NCBI GenBank assembly: GCA_002943765.1
Contig: PQWQ01000092.1
Location: 1-64,000 of the forward strand
Reading direction: 5' to 3'
Length of the DNA stretch: 64,000 nucleotides
Source: Psoroptes ovis
Taxonomy: Eukaryota > Arthropoda > Arachnida > Sarcoptiformes > Psoroptidae
Shown: positions 31,824 to 42,262 of the stretch, in pieces
How positions within the stretch are numbered: the first letter of the stretch is position 1
Layout: every line of letters starts with the position of its first letter
Made by a program: the position numbers and the translations under genes
Notes under the pieces: generated by a model
What the model was told of the DNA's origin: nothing
Databases searched by the model: none
What the model saw: the letters and a program-made list of their open reading frames with translations, nothing else

Positions 31824-34480
31824 ATTATTATTATTATTATCATAATTGTAAATGTGTGATGCATGAAATGAAAATTCAATTTGATGAAGAAAATCTCATG
31901 AATTCTTATGAATATATTAAGATTAAATGCAATTATAAATACAAATGTATGTGTGTATGTGTGTGCGTGTGAATATGTTGTTCCGTTTATCATTATTTAT
32001 GACACAAATTACAATGTTTTGGAATTTGTTTCTTCTTCTTCTTCTTTCTTGTTCAAACATGAAACATCATATTTTGTTTTGCTTTACAATTAATATGTAT
32101 TTGTTAATGTAATAATTTTATTTCTGTTACATTTAAAATGAATCTGTGTGCAGGTATGCTATGTGAAGAAAACTTTGATGTGTTTACACACCAAACTCAA
32201 GATAAATCTCCAGAGAATTTTGATTTGATTTGACTTGTACTTGTTTGTTTCCACACACACACACACACACCATGTCATGATATAATTATTTTTCGAAAAA
32301 TAAAAATCCAATTACTATTCGCTACGGTACTGTTTTCATTATGATTTTGATGCCAAAAGGTAAGCTGCAGCAGCAGCAGCAGTAAATAACAAACAATGAA
32401 TGAATGGTGAATGACAACATACAAATTATTATTGTTATTATTATTATTTAGGTAATAGTCTTGTATTATCATCACAGAATAATAAATGAATAACATTGTT
32501 TTTCGTTGATATTGGCCAAATATTGTATGTGTTTTTATCTATCGAAACGAATATAAAAAAATCAGAAAACTTTTAATTCTAATAATACAAACAGAATTCA
32601 AACAAACAAATAATACTTTTAAACCTTGCAAATAATCATCCATAAACATTGAAGAAAAGAAAAAAGATTTCATGTTTTAATTCTTGTGTTTATTTATTTA
32701 TTTATTTGTTTGTTTGTTTGTTTCAAATTCATTTCATTTATATTTTACCATTATAAAATTGTTGCACTTGTTTGAATTCAGTAATAAAAAATAATGATGA
32801 TGATCATATTTGCCATTCACATGGCCATCAATTCTCGATGATGAGCCGAGCTACATTGGTTTTTTAAAGACAATACTTTGTACAGGCACCATTGAATGCC
32901 ATTTGTTTTTTCTTCATTCAGATAAACCATGTCTTATCGTCGAGAACATTTAAGGGAACATTATTTCGAATGCCATTTTGATTATTATTTCATTTTATTT
33001 ATCTCTTTTTTTCTAAGAATTTCCAATTGTTATCATGCCATTCGGTCGTTGATCGTTGGTCGTCGTTGAAAATTCTTAAAGATGCATCGAACCGAAATGG
33101 TTCATGATCATTTTTCATGAATGAGTTGTCCTCCCGTAAAAGAATTTGACTTTTTCAAAAACAAAAATTCTTTGTTCTTGAAAATTATGAGAATTAATAA
33201 TAAGAATAATCATTTTGATTCTGTTTTCCTTTGTTGCTGATTAGGCTATTTCGATGCGTCTCACTATCAGAGTCAATGTAGACGCTTTTCTCAAGGAGTC
33301 TGAGTCACATTAGCATGTTCGCGCCATAAATTGATGTTATTATTTACAATATTGTCATTATCTTCCAAATTAAATTGTGTTTCTTTAATTTTTATTCAAA
33401 TGTTTGTTATTTAAATTATTTTCAAATTAAATCGCTAAAATGTGATTCATCAATCGGCAATACCATTCACTTTGGGCAATGTAATTATAAGTTCGTAAAT
33501 CATTTCAATCAATTTTTTATATTAAATTTGATTATAATTACCAATTGTAGGTTTATAATGTAATGATTATGACTGCATTGTTTCATGATCGATTAATCCT
33601 TGTTGAAAATGAATCGTTGAAAAATTACCGTTAAATCGATTTTCAAAAGGTTAGTACCTATTAAAAATGATGAATTAATTATGACTATTTACGATTATAC
33701 GATCATATGTCAATGATCAATAATAAGATCTTTATTGTTGCATATGTATAAACCAATCAAATATATATCAAACATTTGATTGTGAATCTATTTATAGACG
33801 TCTATTTGACGTCATATTTTCCATTGATTTCTTTTGATGCTTTGTGATTCCTTAGCGCTTTTAAATCAAAAGAAAAAGGGGATTTCATAGGGTATCTTCT
33901 CTCCTTGTTTCCCAAGCACTTGAATCGCTGATAACCAACTAATTGTGTATGCACAAAAAAAAAAAATTTTGATGAACTTAATCATTTTGAAAAATGTGTA
34001 ATCAAAATGAATATAATCGAAATTGTTGACTTATTCATTAGTGTTTAGTGTTAGTTTATTGAACATAAATCAACAAAAGATTATTTTATATTTTATTTTT
34101 CAAAAATAAACACTAGTCTCATTAAAGCTTTAACATTTACTTATTTCATCATTACATTAAAATTAAATGAATGAATGAGAATATGTTTGAAAATTGTTAG
34201 AATTTCGAAATTTGATTTGTATTTATAGTTAGTTAGTTCTCTTAACATTGCTTATATATTCCAATGAATTCCTTATAAATGAAAAATTCAAAATTTGATT
34301 TTGAATACTTAACATTGCAATTGTAATATTTGGTTGTTTGTTGGTTGTATGATTCTGTGATTTTCATTTGAACATTATCGAATTTCAAAAATATTTATTT
34401 TGTGTTTTAAAACATGAATATTTTAAATATTTGAAAATGTGTTCATATGTCATATTGTTCAATAAATTTCGTTTTATTTG

Positions 34481-34641
34481 AGTTTAAAGTTTTAATTCAG
34501 AGTTTTGAAATTGATTTTCGTAATTTTCAAGTTGATTTTCGTAATAATACAGTGTGAATTTGCATTCAAAACTACGAAATTCAATTTAAAAACTATGAAA
34601 ATTAACTTTAAAACTACGAATTAAAACTTGAAATCCTGTAT
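34481..34641. mobile_element. Fold-back MITE, family 2, copy i
   Basis: TTTAAAGTTTTAATTCAGAG ... CGAATTAAAACTTGAAATCC, followed by TGTA. The centre includes TGCATTCAAAACTACGAAAT as in the other copies. Confidence 0.8.
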
Positions 34642-34860
34642 TGAAAATAATATTTTTTTTCAAAGCTTTCATGTCGAACATATGACATTTTCGTAGAAAA
34701 CAATACCATTTGATTGAAAGAATGGAAAACAAAAATATTGAAATAAATATACATGTCAAAACATATTGAGAAAATGATTTAATGATTTTTTTTCAATAAA
34801 ATAAAATCACATTTTGTATTACTGTTGCCGTATCTATCAGTGGTTGTTTGACATTGTTTA

Positions 34861-34940
34861 TTGGGTTGTCCCATAAGTTCTTGCCGGTTATATCGTAGAA
34901 AATGATTGAAAAATCGACAAGAACTTATGGGACAACCTAA
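34861..34940. mobile_element. Mariner-end palindrome, copy 8 (CCCATAAG subtype)
   Basis: TTGGGTTGTCCCATAAGTTC ... GAACTTATGGGACAACCTAA, 80 bp, with TA on both flanks. Confidence 0.85.
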
Positions 34941-35507
34941 TATTATTGATTCTCTTTATTTTTATGTTTAGTTTGTTTTTCTAGTTTGAATGGTGTATGT
35001 GTTTCGGTGTGTCGGTGTAGACCATACAAGGATTGATTTTAAAGGAAATAAACAAATAATAAATTGATTTGGTCAAAATCAATTAATCGGTGTTTTGAAT
35101 AGTATATTCGATTCTATGCTATGAATCGTTATTGTCGCTTTCGATTATTACTATCTTTGTACTCAACAAAAAAAAAACATTGTTTTGGTGTGTACACCGG
35201 AAAAATCGAATGAATTGTGTTTGTTGTTGTTGTTGTTCGGTACGTTCAATCGATCACTATTTTGTGATCAACAAAAAAAAAAAAAAATTAATTAAACATA
35301 TTCTGTCACGTTCATCAGAGATTGCATTGCATTGTTTGTGAAGATGTTTTATTGTTGAAAAGCTTGTTTTCAAAATTAAATTGCTCATATAAATTTATAA
35401 TTTATTTGTATCAAAAACATTTATTTTGTTCATGTTCATTGATTCATAAATTTTACTATCTTAGATTCCTTTGATCTATCCTAAAATTTCCAAAAACTAA
35501 ATTTCCA

Positions 35508-35825
35508 GAGTTACTCATCTGCGGCATTAAATAATAGTAAGTTTCTATAGAATTAACTGAGCAGTTTTTTGGCAATTCTTATTCTGAATCGAAAGCCGAT
35601 GACGTACTAATACGTTTTAATGTGCAATTAATAAATATTTTTATGACGTAGTAATACGTCACTTTAGTGCTTAGTTTCAAAGTATGCCGGCTATGTTGCG
35701 CCAAAGCACTGATTTTGTGCCGGCTTTCATAGCTGATTATGCTTGAAACGCCGGTAACGTAGTAATACGTTTAAATATTTACAATAAATGAATGCCGCTG
35801 ACGTATTACTACGTCAAAAATTTTC
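35508..35825. repeat. TGACGTA repeat family, copy B
   Basis: The second copy of the family, with TGACGTAGTAATACGTCA at 35644-35661 and its exact inverse complement TGACGTATTACTACGTCA at 35799-35816. CTATGTTGCGCCAAAGCAC and a repeated GCCGGC motif lie between them. Confidence 0.8.
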
Positions 35826-36162
35826 AAAAAATTCCGATTTTTTCAAAAAAAAAATTGCAAAGATTATTATTCTATTATTTATTTATTTATTTTAAGACTG
35901 CTATAATTTATTTGTCCAAAACATTCATTATCAAAATCTATTAATTTAATTTTTTTTTTTTTTGACAAAAACAATAATCGATTTTTATATCTACTTACAT
36001 GAAATGTTTATTGCGAGATGAAAAAAAAATGTAAATAAACAATAAACTAAATTAAATTTAAAAACTCTCTTTCATATTTTATTATTTGTAACTAGAAGCA
36101 AATGATACTATTCGATTTTTATGATTTCAGATTATTTTATTTTTCACCATTTAACTAATCCT

Positions 36163-36168
36163 ATCGCG
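36163..36168. repeat. Target-site duplication, left
   Basis: ATCGCG directly before the TG of the left LTR; repeated at 36163-36168 and 41336-41341. Confidence 0.85.
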
Positions 36169-36450
36169 TGTAATCGTACAAAATCAAAACGAATTCGAAA
36201 CAAACAATTTCAGACGCAAAAACCGAATGAATTTTTATTTGTTCATAAATTAAAATTTTCATACAATTTTAAAAATGTTCGAGAATTCGAACAAACACAT
36301 GTAATGATGACGTGTTTCAAACACATCAAATACAATTATAAACAGTTCGAACAAATGAACCAATTTGGAAACGAAACGAGAAAAGGAAATTAAAATTTCC
36401 AACAATTGTGTTGGCATCATCGGGGGGGGGGTTGTCTTCGTACCATTACA
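36169..36450 (-). repeat. 3' LTR of BEL/Pao element
   Basis: 282 bp, TGTAAT...ATTACA at the ends. It is identical to the LTR at 41053-41335 except for a G run of 10 instead of 11. On the coding strand this is the downstream LTR; the polyprotein stop codon lies just inside it. Confidence 0.95.
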
Positions 36451-39400
36451 ATTCTCCCCCCCGGGTTATCCATACGAGTCCATTGGTGGGACGCCATAAC
36501 GTTTTTCCATTCACGTGTAGTTTGACGGTTCGACAAACACCATCTGAACCTACGACTGTTTCTTCGATTTGACCTAACGGCCACTTGGATCTTTTACTCA
36601 TAACACCGGGAACCAGCACCCAGTCACCTACTTGTATTTCTGTCGATGTCTCATTTTTTATTTTTGCCAATTGACACAGATACTGCGAAATCCAAAGTTT
36701 CATTACATTTTTGACATAGTTTGTTCGTTGTTCGATCAATTCCATGGGATTATCTATAGCATCATTCGATTGAAGATTCATTGAACGCCCGTTACATAAT
36801 TCAAAAGCGGATATACATCGACCATCTGTTTGAATAATAGGTCGTTGGTTTATAATATATTCAACGTATTCAAAATTTTGTTTCAATTCATAGAGAGATC
36901 GTGCCTTCTTTGACAACATCGAAAGACATTCTTTAATCAATCGAATCATACGTTCTGGCGCTCCGTTCATCCAAGGTGCACCTGGCGTTGATGTGTTCCA
37001 TTCTATTCGGGATATTTTTCCGGCTAAGAATAATTGATTCAATTTTTCTTTCGCTGCCATGTAGTTGGTGCCGTTATCGGACCATATCATGTTCGGCAAA
37101 CCAACTTGTCTCCATATGGACATCAGAGTTTCAATCATTGCTGTTTCAGATAAATCTTTCAATATTCCTAATTTGATGGCTTTTGTTGTTCGACAAACAA
37201 TCACGATACCGTAGCATTTCTTGCCATTATATAAATTTAAAGGACCAAAAACGTCCGTCATTATACATTGAAAGGGCTTCATGAATATCTTTTGCACCTC
37301 GTGCAAAGGCCCAAACGGTTGGTTGATTAGTTTTCCGCGGATTCTGCGACACAAAATACAATCAGCGATTAATTTACGCATCATTCGATTTGCGTTAGAT
37401 ATTCGAATGTCGCTTGGGATTAGGGCCAATGACATGTGAACGCCACGATGTAAAGCTTTTCGATGAGCTTCGAATAATAATTCTTTTGCCAAGCCCGTAT
37501 TTTTCGGTATCCAAACAGGTTGGTTTTCCAGATCACGGGACATGAAACGTAGGAGACCATTTTCTTCAATCAAACCATTTGGTCGTATTTGTTCACTTTT
37601 TTGATATATATAATAAACCGCATATAACGCGTTGAATCTTCGTTCGCGTTTGGTAGCAACTTCAAACCAATTAAGACATCGGTTAATCCATTTTGTCATA
37701 CTTTTAATCGATTTACAATATTCCATCCAATTACGAAACGTTTGATCAGGAATCATAGTTTCTTTGATCGTGCATACCAGCTTTGTTACGATTGGTTGAG
37801 AGCAATTCGACGATATTTTATTTGGATCGATTTTCCAAGGTTCAAGTTTAATAAAACGATCTATTCGACAGCCACGAGAATACAAATCGGCTGGATTGTA
37901 TTTTCCAGTGATGTGATGGAATTTTATTTCATGTTCTGCACCAATCATTAAAATAGATAATAGACGACGTGCAATAGTAATAGGAAAACCATTGGGTGAT
38001 AATTTCAATCGGTCTGAATTAATTTTTGAATCTGTATAAACATTAATTTCGCCTTCGAATTTCAACATTTTAACAATACGTGATAAAGCTTTAACTCCTT
38101 CGTGGAGTGATAACAATTCCAAGTCGACAATAGTTTTCTGTTTCGGTGCAATTTTAGCTTTACCAAAAATTAAATCGTTATCTAAATATATTGAAAAACC
38201 ATAACCGCTTTCACATGCATCAACAAAACATTTAATAATGTTCTTATTCGGTATAAATCTGATAAATTCGATATTATTCAATTTGTTCAAGCCAGTTATT
38301 AATGTTTCGATGGATGATACTGTGTCTTGGTCCAATACATCATCCCAATTCATGGTTTGCAACGATGAAAACTGCATTCGATATAATAATTTAACTGGAT
38401 CACACAAACCAAGTGGATCATACAATTGTCCAATAAATTTTAATAATTTTCGTTTTGTGTCGATACGTTCATCAAGTAATTTCCAATTTAATTTAATACG
38501 ATCATCGGGTACGTTCCACAATAATCCAAGTAATTTACATTCATTCGTGTTTGTTTCAAATGTTTCACGTATTTTTACTGAATTCGATACGAATTTATGC
38601 ATAATAAATCCAGCAGCTAGGAATGCATCCTTTGCTTCTATCATAGCATCTAATAATAATGAATCTGAATTTGATGCGGCTAAGACATCATCCATATACA
38701 TTGAATTTTCAAGAATTTTACGTGTTGGACCAGATAAATCATTACAAATTGTTTGAACTACGTTTGTTAAAATCGAAGGTGCGCTTATGACTCCAAACGG
38801 TAAAACTTTCATTTGCATAATCATTAATTGACCATCACGCGTTTTCCATAATAGTCGCAAATATTTACGATCAGGTTCATTAATTACGATTTGTAAAAAT
38901 GCTTTTTGTAAATCGGCAATACAAAGAAACGGATACATGCGAATGCGTAATAAATGTGGTAAGGTATCCATGTTCAACACTTCGCCTTTCCATAATAATT
39001 CATTTAATGAGTTCCAACCAAAGGAAGCGTTTAGTACGATACGCAATTTTGTTGTCACCGCATCTGGTCGTTCGACTTCATGATGCGGCATGAAGTATCC
39101 ATCAGTATCATTAATTATTTCCGCATGATCGTTTTTTACAAATTGCAATAATTCATTTTCATATCGATCAAACATATTCTTTTCTATCAATCGCGATTGT
39201 AATCGATTAAGCAATTTCAAAGCTACATTGAAATTATTCGGTGGTCGTTGGGATGAGAAAAATGGCAAGTCAACTTTAAAACGACCGTTATTCAATTTTT
39301 CAATATGCATTTTAATTGGCTCGTCATCTACATCGTCTGGTTCGGTTTTTTCATGCCAATGAACAACTTGCTTGTCATAATCATCTTCTTGTGCACGAAC

Positions 39401-40906
39401 AAGATTTATAATTTTCATTGTCTCCAAATCAATATCTCCAAAGATTGTGTGCCACACTCGGTGTCCTTCGCGAAACATTTGAGACATGAAGTCTTTGCCA
39501 ATTATAACTGAACCTTTTTGTATATGATCTGATACCAATACGTCTAAATTCAAATTTCCATCTGGATAAGATAATATAATATTTGACATTTCGTTCACAA
39601 TACACGACATTGAATTGTCGAATCCGCATAATTTGACCGGTTGGACTTTATACCGATGTTCGATTGGTGCCAGATCACCACTGACTATTGATACGTCGGC
39701 TCCTGAATCGATTAAGACCTCACATTCTTTTGTTCCAATTTTCGCACGAAATTTGCCTACAGATTTATAAGATGGACCACGTACAACACGTATTTCAGCT
39801 GTAGCAACGTTATCGACCGGTGATGATTCTGATTGCATTGTTCTTACTGGTTCATTAAATTCAACACCATGAAGCGACGATGGATGTTGGCCATTGCATG
39901 ATGAACAACGAATTCGACTTTTACTACGGCAATCACGGTAACAATGACCGGGCCAAAGACATCCTCGACATAATCGTTTAGCACTAATAATTTGTTTTTT
40001 GTCATCACCGGATAAGGATGAATTACATACAGTTGCCATGTGACCAGGACGATCGCAAAGAAAACATTTTCTAACAGGATTTGCAGCGACGGTACGAACG
40101 AATGCAGTATTCGGGTTGCGTTGTGCGACTCGTGGCTCGTTTCTGATGTTTCGATTATTTGTTCTTCTAATTTCATTCATTTGCGCATAGGCAACTGAAT
40201 CTTCATACAATTTATGCACACGTGTAATTAATTGGTCGATCGAGCCACAATTGGCGCAAATGTATTCTGATTCTTCGTGCCACAATTTTTCTGCAATGCG
40301 CCAAACTGTCTGTGAGGTATTGTCCAAATACCTTTGACCCATGCCACTTAACGCGTTTCGAAATTCATTCAGTTGTGCACCAAGACGTTCCAAATTATTT
40401 CGGTCATACTTGTTTTTTACATATGCCATTGCCAATATCGATGATTGTATGAACAAGTTAATTTTGGCCGGATTTTCGTATTCTTTCGACATCAATTTCC
40501 AAATTTGTTTCAGATGTTTACCAGCGATCTCGTATCTATTCCAAAATGAACGCGCTTCTCCACGTAGGAGACCTGAGATTAATGCACATTTAGAAGGGTC
40601 TGATAAATCATCTCGATTAAGTATTAATGATTCGATTCTAATTTTGAATGAAGGCCATTCGGCCACGCTGCTTTGGAACGGTTGAACTGATGAAGCGATT
40701 TGAACAATACTGATGGTGTCTTGACTACGTTGTCGACGGTTGCGATTATTATTGACAATAGATATTGGACTGGTTGACTGTAATTCGGGGTTTTCTTCGT
40801 CGGATGATGCTGATTCGTTTTCATAAATGTTATCATTTCGATTCTCAATTACATCTCCGCCAGCTGCGGTATTTGGGGCGACAGTTTCTGAAGCGACGGT
40901 TTCCAT
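36446..40906 (-). CDS. BEL/Pao gag-pol polyprotein
   Basis: One open frame of 1486 codons. From the N-terminus: an acidic head, a Gag part of the DUF1759 type (about 75-220), CCHC-type zinc knuckles from about residue 280 (CFLCDRPGHMATVC and a Cys/His cluster after it), an aspartic protease with IDSGAD near 400, reverse transcriptase with LPFGVISAPS and the catalytic YMDD near 736, an RNase H part (FVDACESGYG), the HHCC zinc finger of integrase near 1150-1185, and the DDE residues in TDVFGP (about 1215), WSDNGTN (about 1276) and GAPERM (about 1316). No stop or frameshift is seen. BEL/Pao elements normally use one fused frame. The stop TAA is inside the 3' LTR. Confidence 0.96.
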   Translation of the reverse strand: METVASETVAPNTAAGGDVIENRNDNIYENESASSDEENPELQSTSPISIVNNNRNRRQRSQDTISIVQIASSVQPFQSSVAEWPSFKIRIESLILNRDDLSDPSKCALISGLLRGEARSFWNRYEIAGKHLKQIWKLMSKEYENPAKINLFIQSSILAMAYVKNKYDRNNLERLGAQLNEFRNALSGMGQRYLDNTSQTVWRIAEKLWHEESEYICANCGSIDQLITRVHKLYEDSVAYAQMNEIRRTNNRNIRNEPRVAQRNPNTAFVRTVAANPVRKCFLCDRPGHMATVCNSSLSGDDKKQIISAKRLCRGCLWPGHCYRDCRSKSRIRCSSCNGQHPSSLHGVEFNEPVRTMQSESSPVDNVATAEIRVVRGPSYKSVGKFRAKIGTKECEVLIDSGADVSIVSGDLAPIEHRYKVQPVKLCGFDNSMSCIVNEMSNIILSYPDGNLNLDVLVSDHIQKGSVIIGKDFMSQMFREGHRVWHTIFGDIDLETMKIINLVRAQEDDYDKQVVHWHEKTEPDDVDDEPIKMHIEKLNNGRFKVDLPFFSSQRPPNNFNVALKLLNRLQSRLIEKNMFDRYENELLQFVKNDHAEIINDTDGYFMPHHEVERPDAVTTKLRIVLNASFGWNSLNELLWKGEVLNMDTLPHLLRIRMYPFLCIADLQKAFLQIVINEPDRKYLRLLWKTRDGQLMIMQMKVLPFGVISAPSILTNVVQTICNDLSGPTRKILENSMYMDDVLAASNSDSLLLDAMIEAKDAFLAAGFIMHKFVSNSVKIRETFETNTNECKLLGLLWNVPDDRIKLNWKLLDERIDTKRKLLKFIGQLYDPLGLCDPVKLLYRMQFSSLQTMNWDDVLDQDTVSSIETLITGLNKLNNIEFIRFIPNKNIIKCFVDACESGYGFSIYLDNDLIFGKAKIAPKQKTIVDLELLSLHEGVKALSRIVKMLKFEGEINVYTDSKINSDRLKLSPNGFPITIARRLLSILMIGAEHEIKFHHITGKYNPADLYSRGCRIDRFIKLEPWKIDPNKISSNCSQPIVTKLVCTIKETMIPDQTFRNWMEYCKSIKSMTKWINRCLNWFEVATKRERRFNALYAVYYIYQKSEQIRPNGLIEENGLLRFMSRDLENQPVWIPKNTGLAKELLFEAHRKALHRGVHMSLALIPSDIRISNANRMMRKLIADCILCRRIRGKLINQPFGPLHEVQKIFMKPFQCIMTDVFGPLNLYNGKKCYGIVIVCRTTKAIKLGILKDLSETAMIETLMSIWRQVGLPNMIWSDNGTNYMAAKEKLNQLFLAGKISRIEWNTSTPGAPWMNGAPERMIRLIKECLSMLSKKARSLYELKQNFEYVEYIINQRPIIQTDGRCISAFELCNGRSMNLQSNDAIDNPMELIEQRTNYVKNVMKLWISQYLCQLAKIKNETSTEIQVGDWVLVPGVMSKRSKWPLGQIEETVVGSDGVCRTVKLHVNGKTLWRPTNGLVWITRGGEL
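36451..36464 (-). other. Polypurine tract of the retrotransposon
   Basis: Read on the minus strand, GGGGGGGAGAAT directly precedes the 3' LTR, the expected primer site for plus-strand DNA synthesis. It also encodes the last residues of the polyprotein. Confidence 0.7.
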
Positions 40907-41052
40907 AATGACACGATAAACGATTCAAGGCAACGATAACAATACAGCGAACAAGAGACGATAAACGATAAACAATACGGACGCAACAATTCACGATTAG
41001 CGACAAATTTCACGATAGAAAATTCAATTGTTGGAAAAAATATTCACGTTTC

Positions 41053-41335
41053 TGTAATCGTACAAAATCAAAACGAATTCGAAACAAACAATTTCAGACG
41101 CAAAAACCGAATGAATTTTTATTTGTTCATAAATTAAAATTTTCATACAATTTTAAAAATGTTCGAGAATTCGAACAAACACATGTAATGATGACGTGTT
41201 TCAAACACATCAAATACAATTATAAACAGTTCGAACAAATGAACCAATTTGGAAACGAAACGAGAAAAGGAAATTAAAATTTCCAACAATTGTGTTGGCA
41301 TCATCGGGGGGGGGGGTTGTCTTCGTACCATTACA
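41053..41335 (-). repeat. 5' LTR of BEL/Pao element
   Basis: 283 bp, TGTAAT...ATTACA; upstream LTR on the coding strand, so it carries the promoter. It includes a run of 11 G on the plus strand and a GTTCGAGAATTCGAAC near-palindrome. The sequence directly after it on the coding strand, GAAACGTGAATATTTTTTCC, does not start with TGG as usual tRNA primer-binding sites do. Confidence 0.95.
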
Positions 41336-41341
41336 ATCGCG
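41336..41341. repeat. Target-site duplication, right
   Basis: ATCGCG, the partner of 36163-36168. Confidence 0.85.
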
Positions 41342-42234
41342 TTTTTTTACTTCCGAAAAATTTTCATCTTAAGCCGCTCGCTTATATTTCGGATATTTTC
41401 GAATCATCTTTTACAAGTATTCCTATGTTTATATCATTCATTTTTGAATGAAAATTTTTTCTTATCCGAATGAATCTTTGTGAATACATGTATTTTAGTA
41501 TTTAAAAATAGAAGATTTCAATTGTTCTATCAATCAATCAATCGATCCGAATTAGATCGATCAATCATTTGATCATTTGAATTCGTATTATTTATATTTG
41601 AATATATTTTGAAATATTGAGTATAATTGAATATAATACTGGTCATTCGTCATTTGAATTCAATTCGATACAACATGCGAATCGAATGAAATATCAATTC
41701 GATATATCGATAGATCGATTGATTGTAACCTAAAAATATATCAATTATTTATTTATTTATTTATTTGAAATAGTTGATCAAAGTAATCATCGATTCATAT
41801 TCCAATTTTAATTTGAATTTATTTGATTTGATTTTATGTTTCTGAAGAAACATATGTATATCTTCAATGGTAAATGTCAAATGTCTGACGAAATAGACGA
41901 ATTTGTTAAGATATTCAACAGACACACATTCAATTCATACATCTATCATTCATTATGCATATTTATCTAGTATAAATTCAAAGAATATTTCAAAATTGAT
42001 GAAAATACATCCATAAATATTCGATGAATGTGAATTACCTATTTTTATAATTGACATTCAATATCATTCGATGCATCTATGAACATTTCTATGATCAAAA
42101 GCAAATAAAGTTTGTCATCATTATTTCGTTGAATTCCAAATTCTATTGGGATCGATTTGATTTTTTTAAAGGTTTTAAATTTTTGGAAAAAAACAAATGC
42201 ATCAATTTCTCTAGTTGCACTGACAGTAGTAACA

Positions 42235-42262
42235 CATCTAAATTTAGACCGAAATTTAGATG
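42235..42262. repeat. Short perfect inverted repeat
   Basis: CATCTAAATTT and AAATTTAGATG separated by AGACCG. It is unrelated to the two palindrome families. Confidence 0.6.

Larger units (their letters stand above)
29519..36162. other. Gene-free region before the LTR element
   Basis: About 6.6 kb with no supportable coding region. It contains two TGACGTA repeats, mariner-end palindromes at 30541 and 34861, family-2 fold-backs at 31671 and 34481, TAA, CA and CAG microsatellites (30677, 32261, 32369) and a run of HOX-like AT-rich DNA without other recognisable signals. Confidence 0.65.
36169..41335 (-). mobile_element. Complete BEL/Pao LTR retrotransposon
   Basis: 5167 bp bounded by two near-identical LTRs and a 6-bp ATCGCG duplication, coding strand minus. 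The interior has one uninterrupted gag-pol frame in the domain order protease, RT, RNase H, integrase, and no envelope-like frame. The one-base difference between the LTRs lies in a homopolymer, so insertion is recent in evolutionary terms. Confidence 0.95.

Noticed and set aside
36121..36393. A 90-codon open frame on the plus strand across the left LTR
   Set aside because: It lies in the LTR, is repeated with the LTR on the right, and reads against the retrotransposon coding direction.
38238..38756. 172-codon open frame opposite the reverse transcriptase
   Set aside because: It is antisense to a strongly coding frame and shows no domain; a shadow frame.
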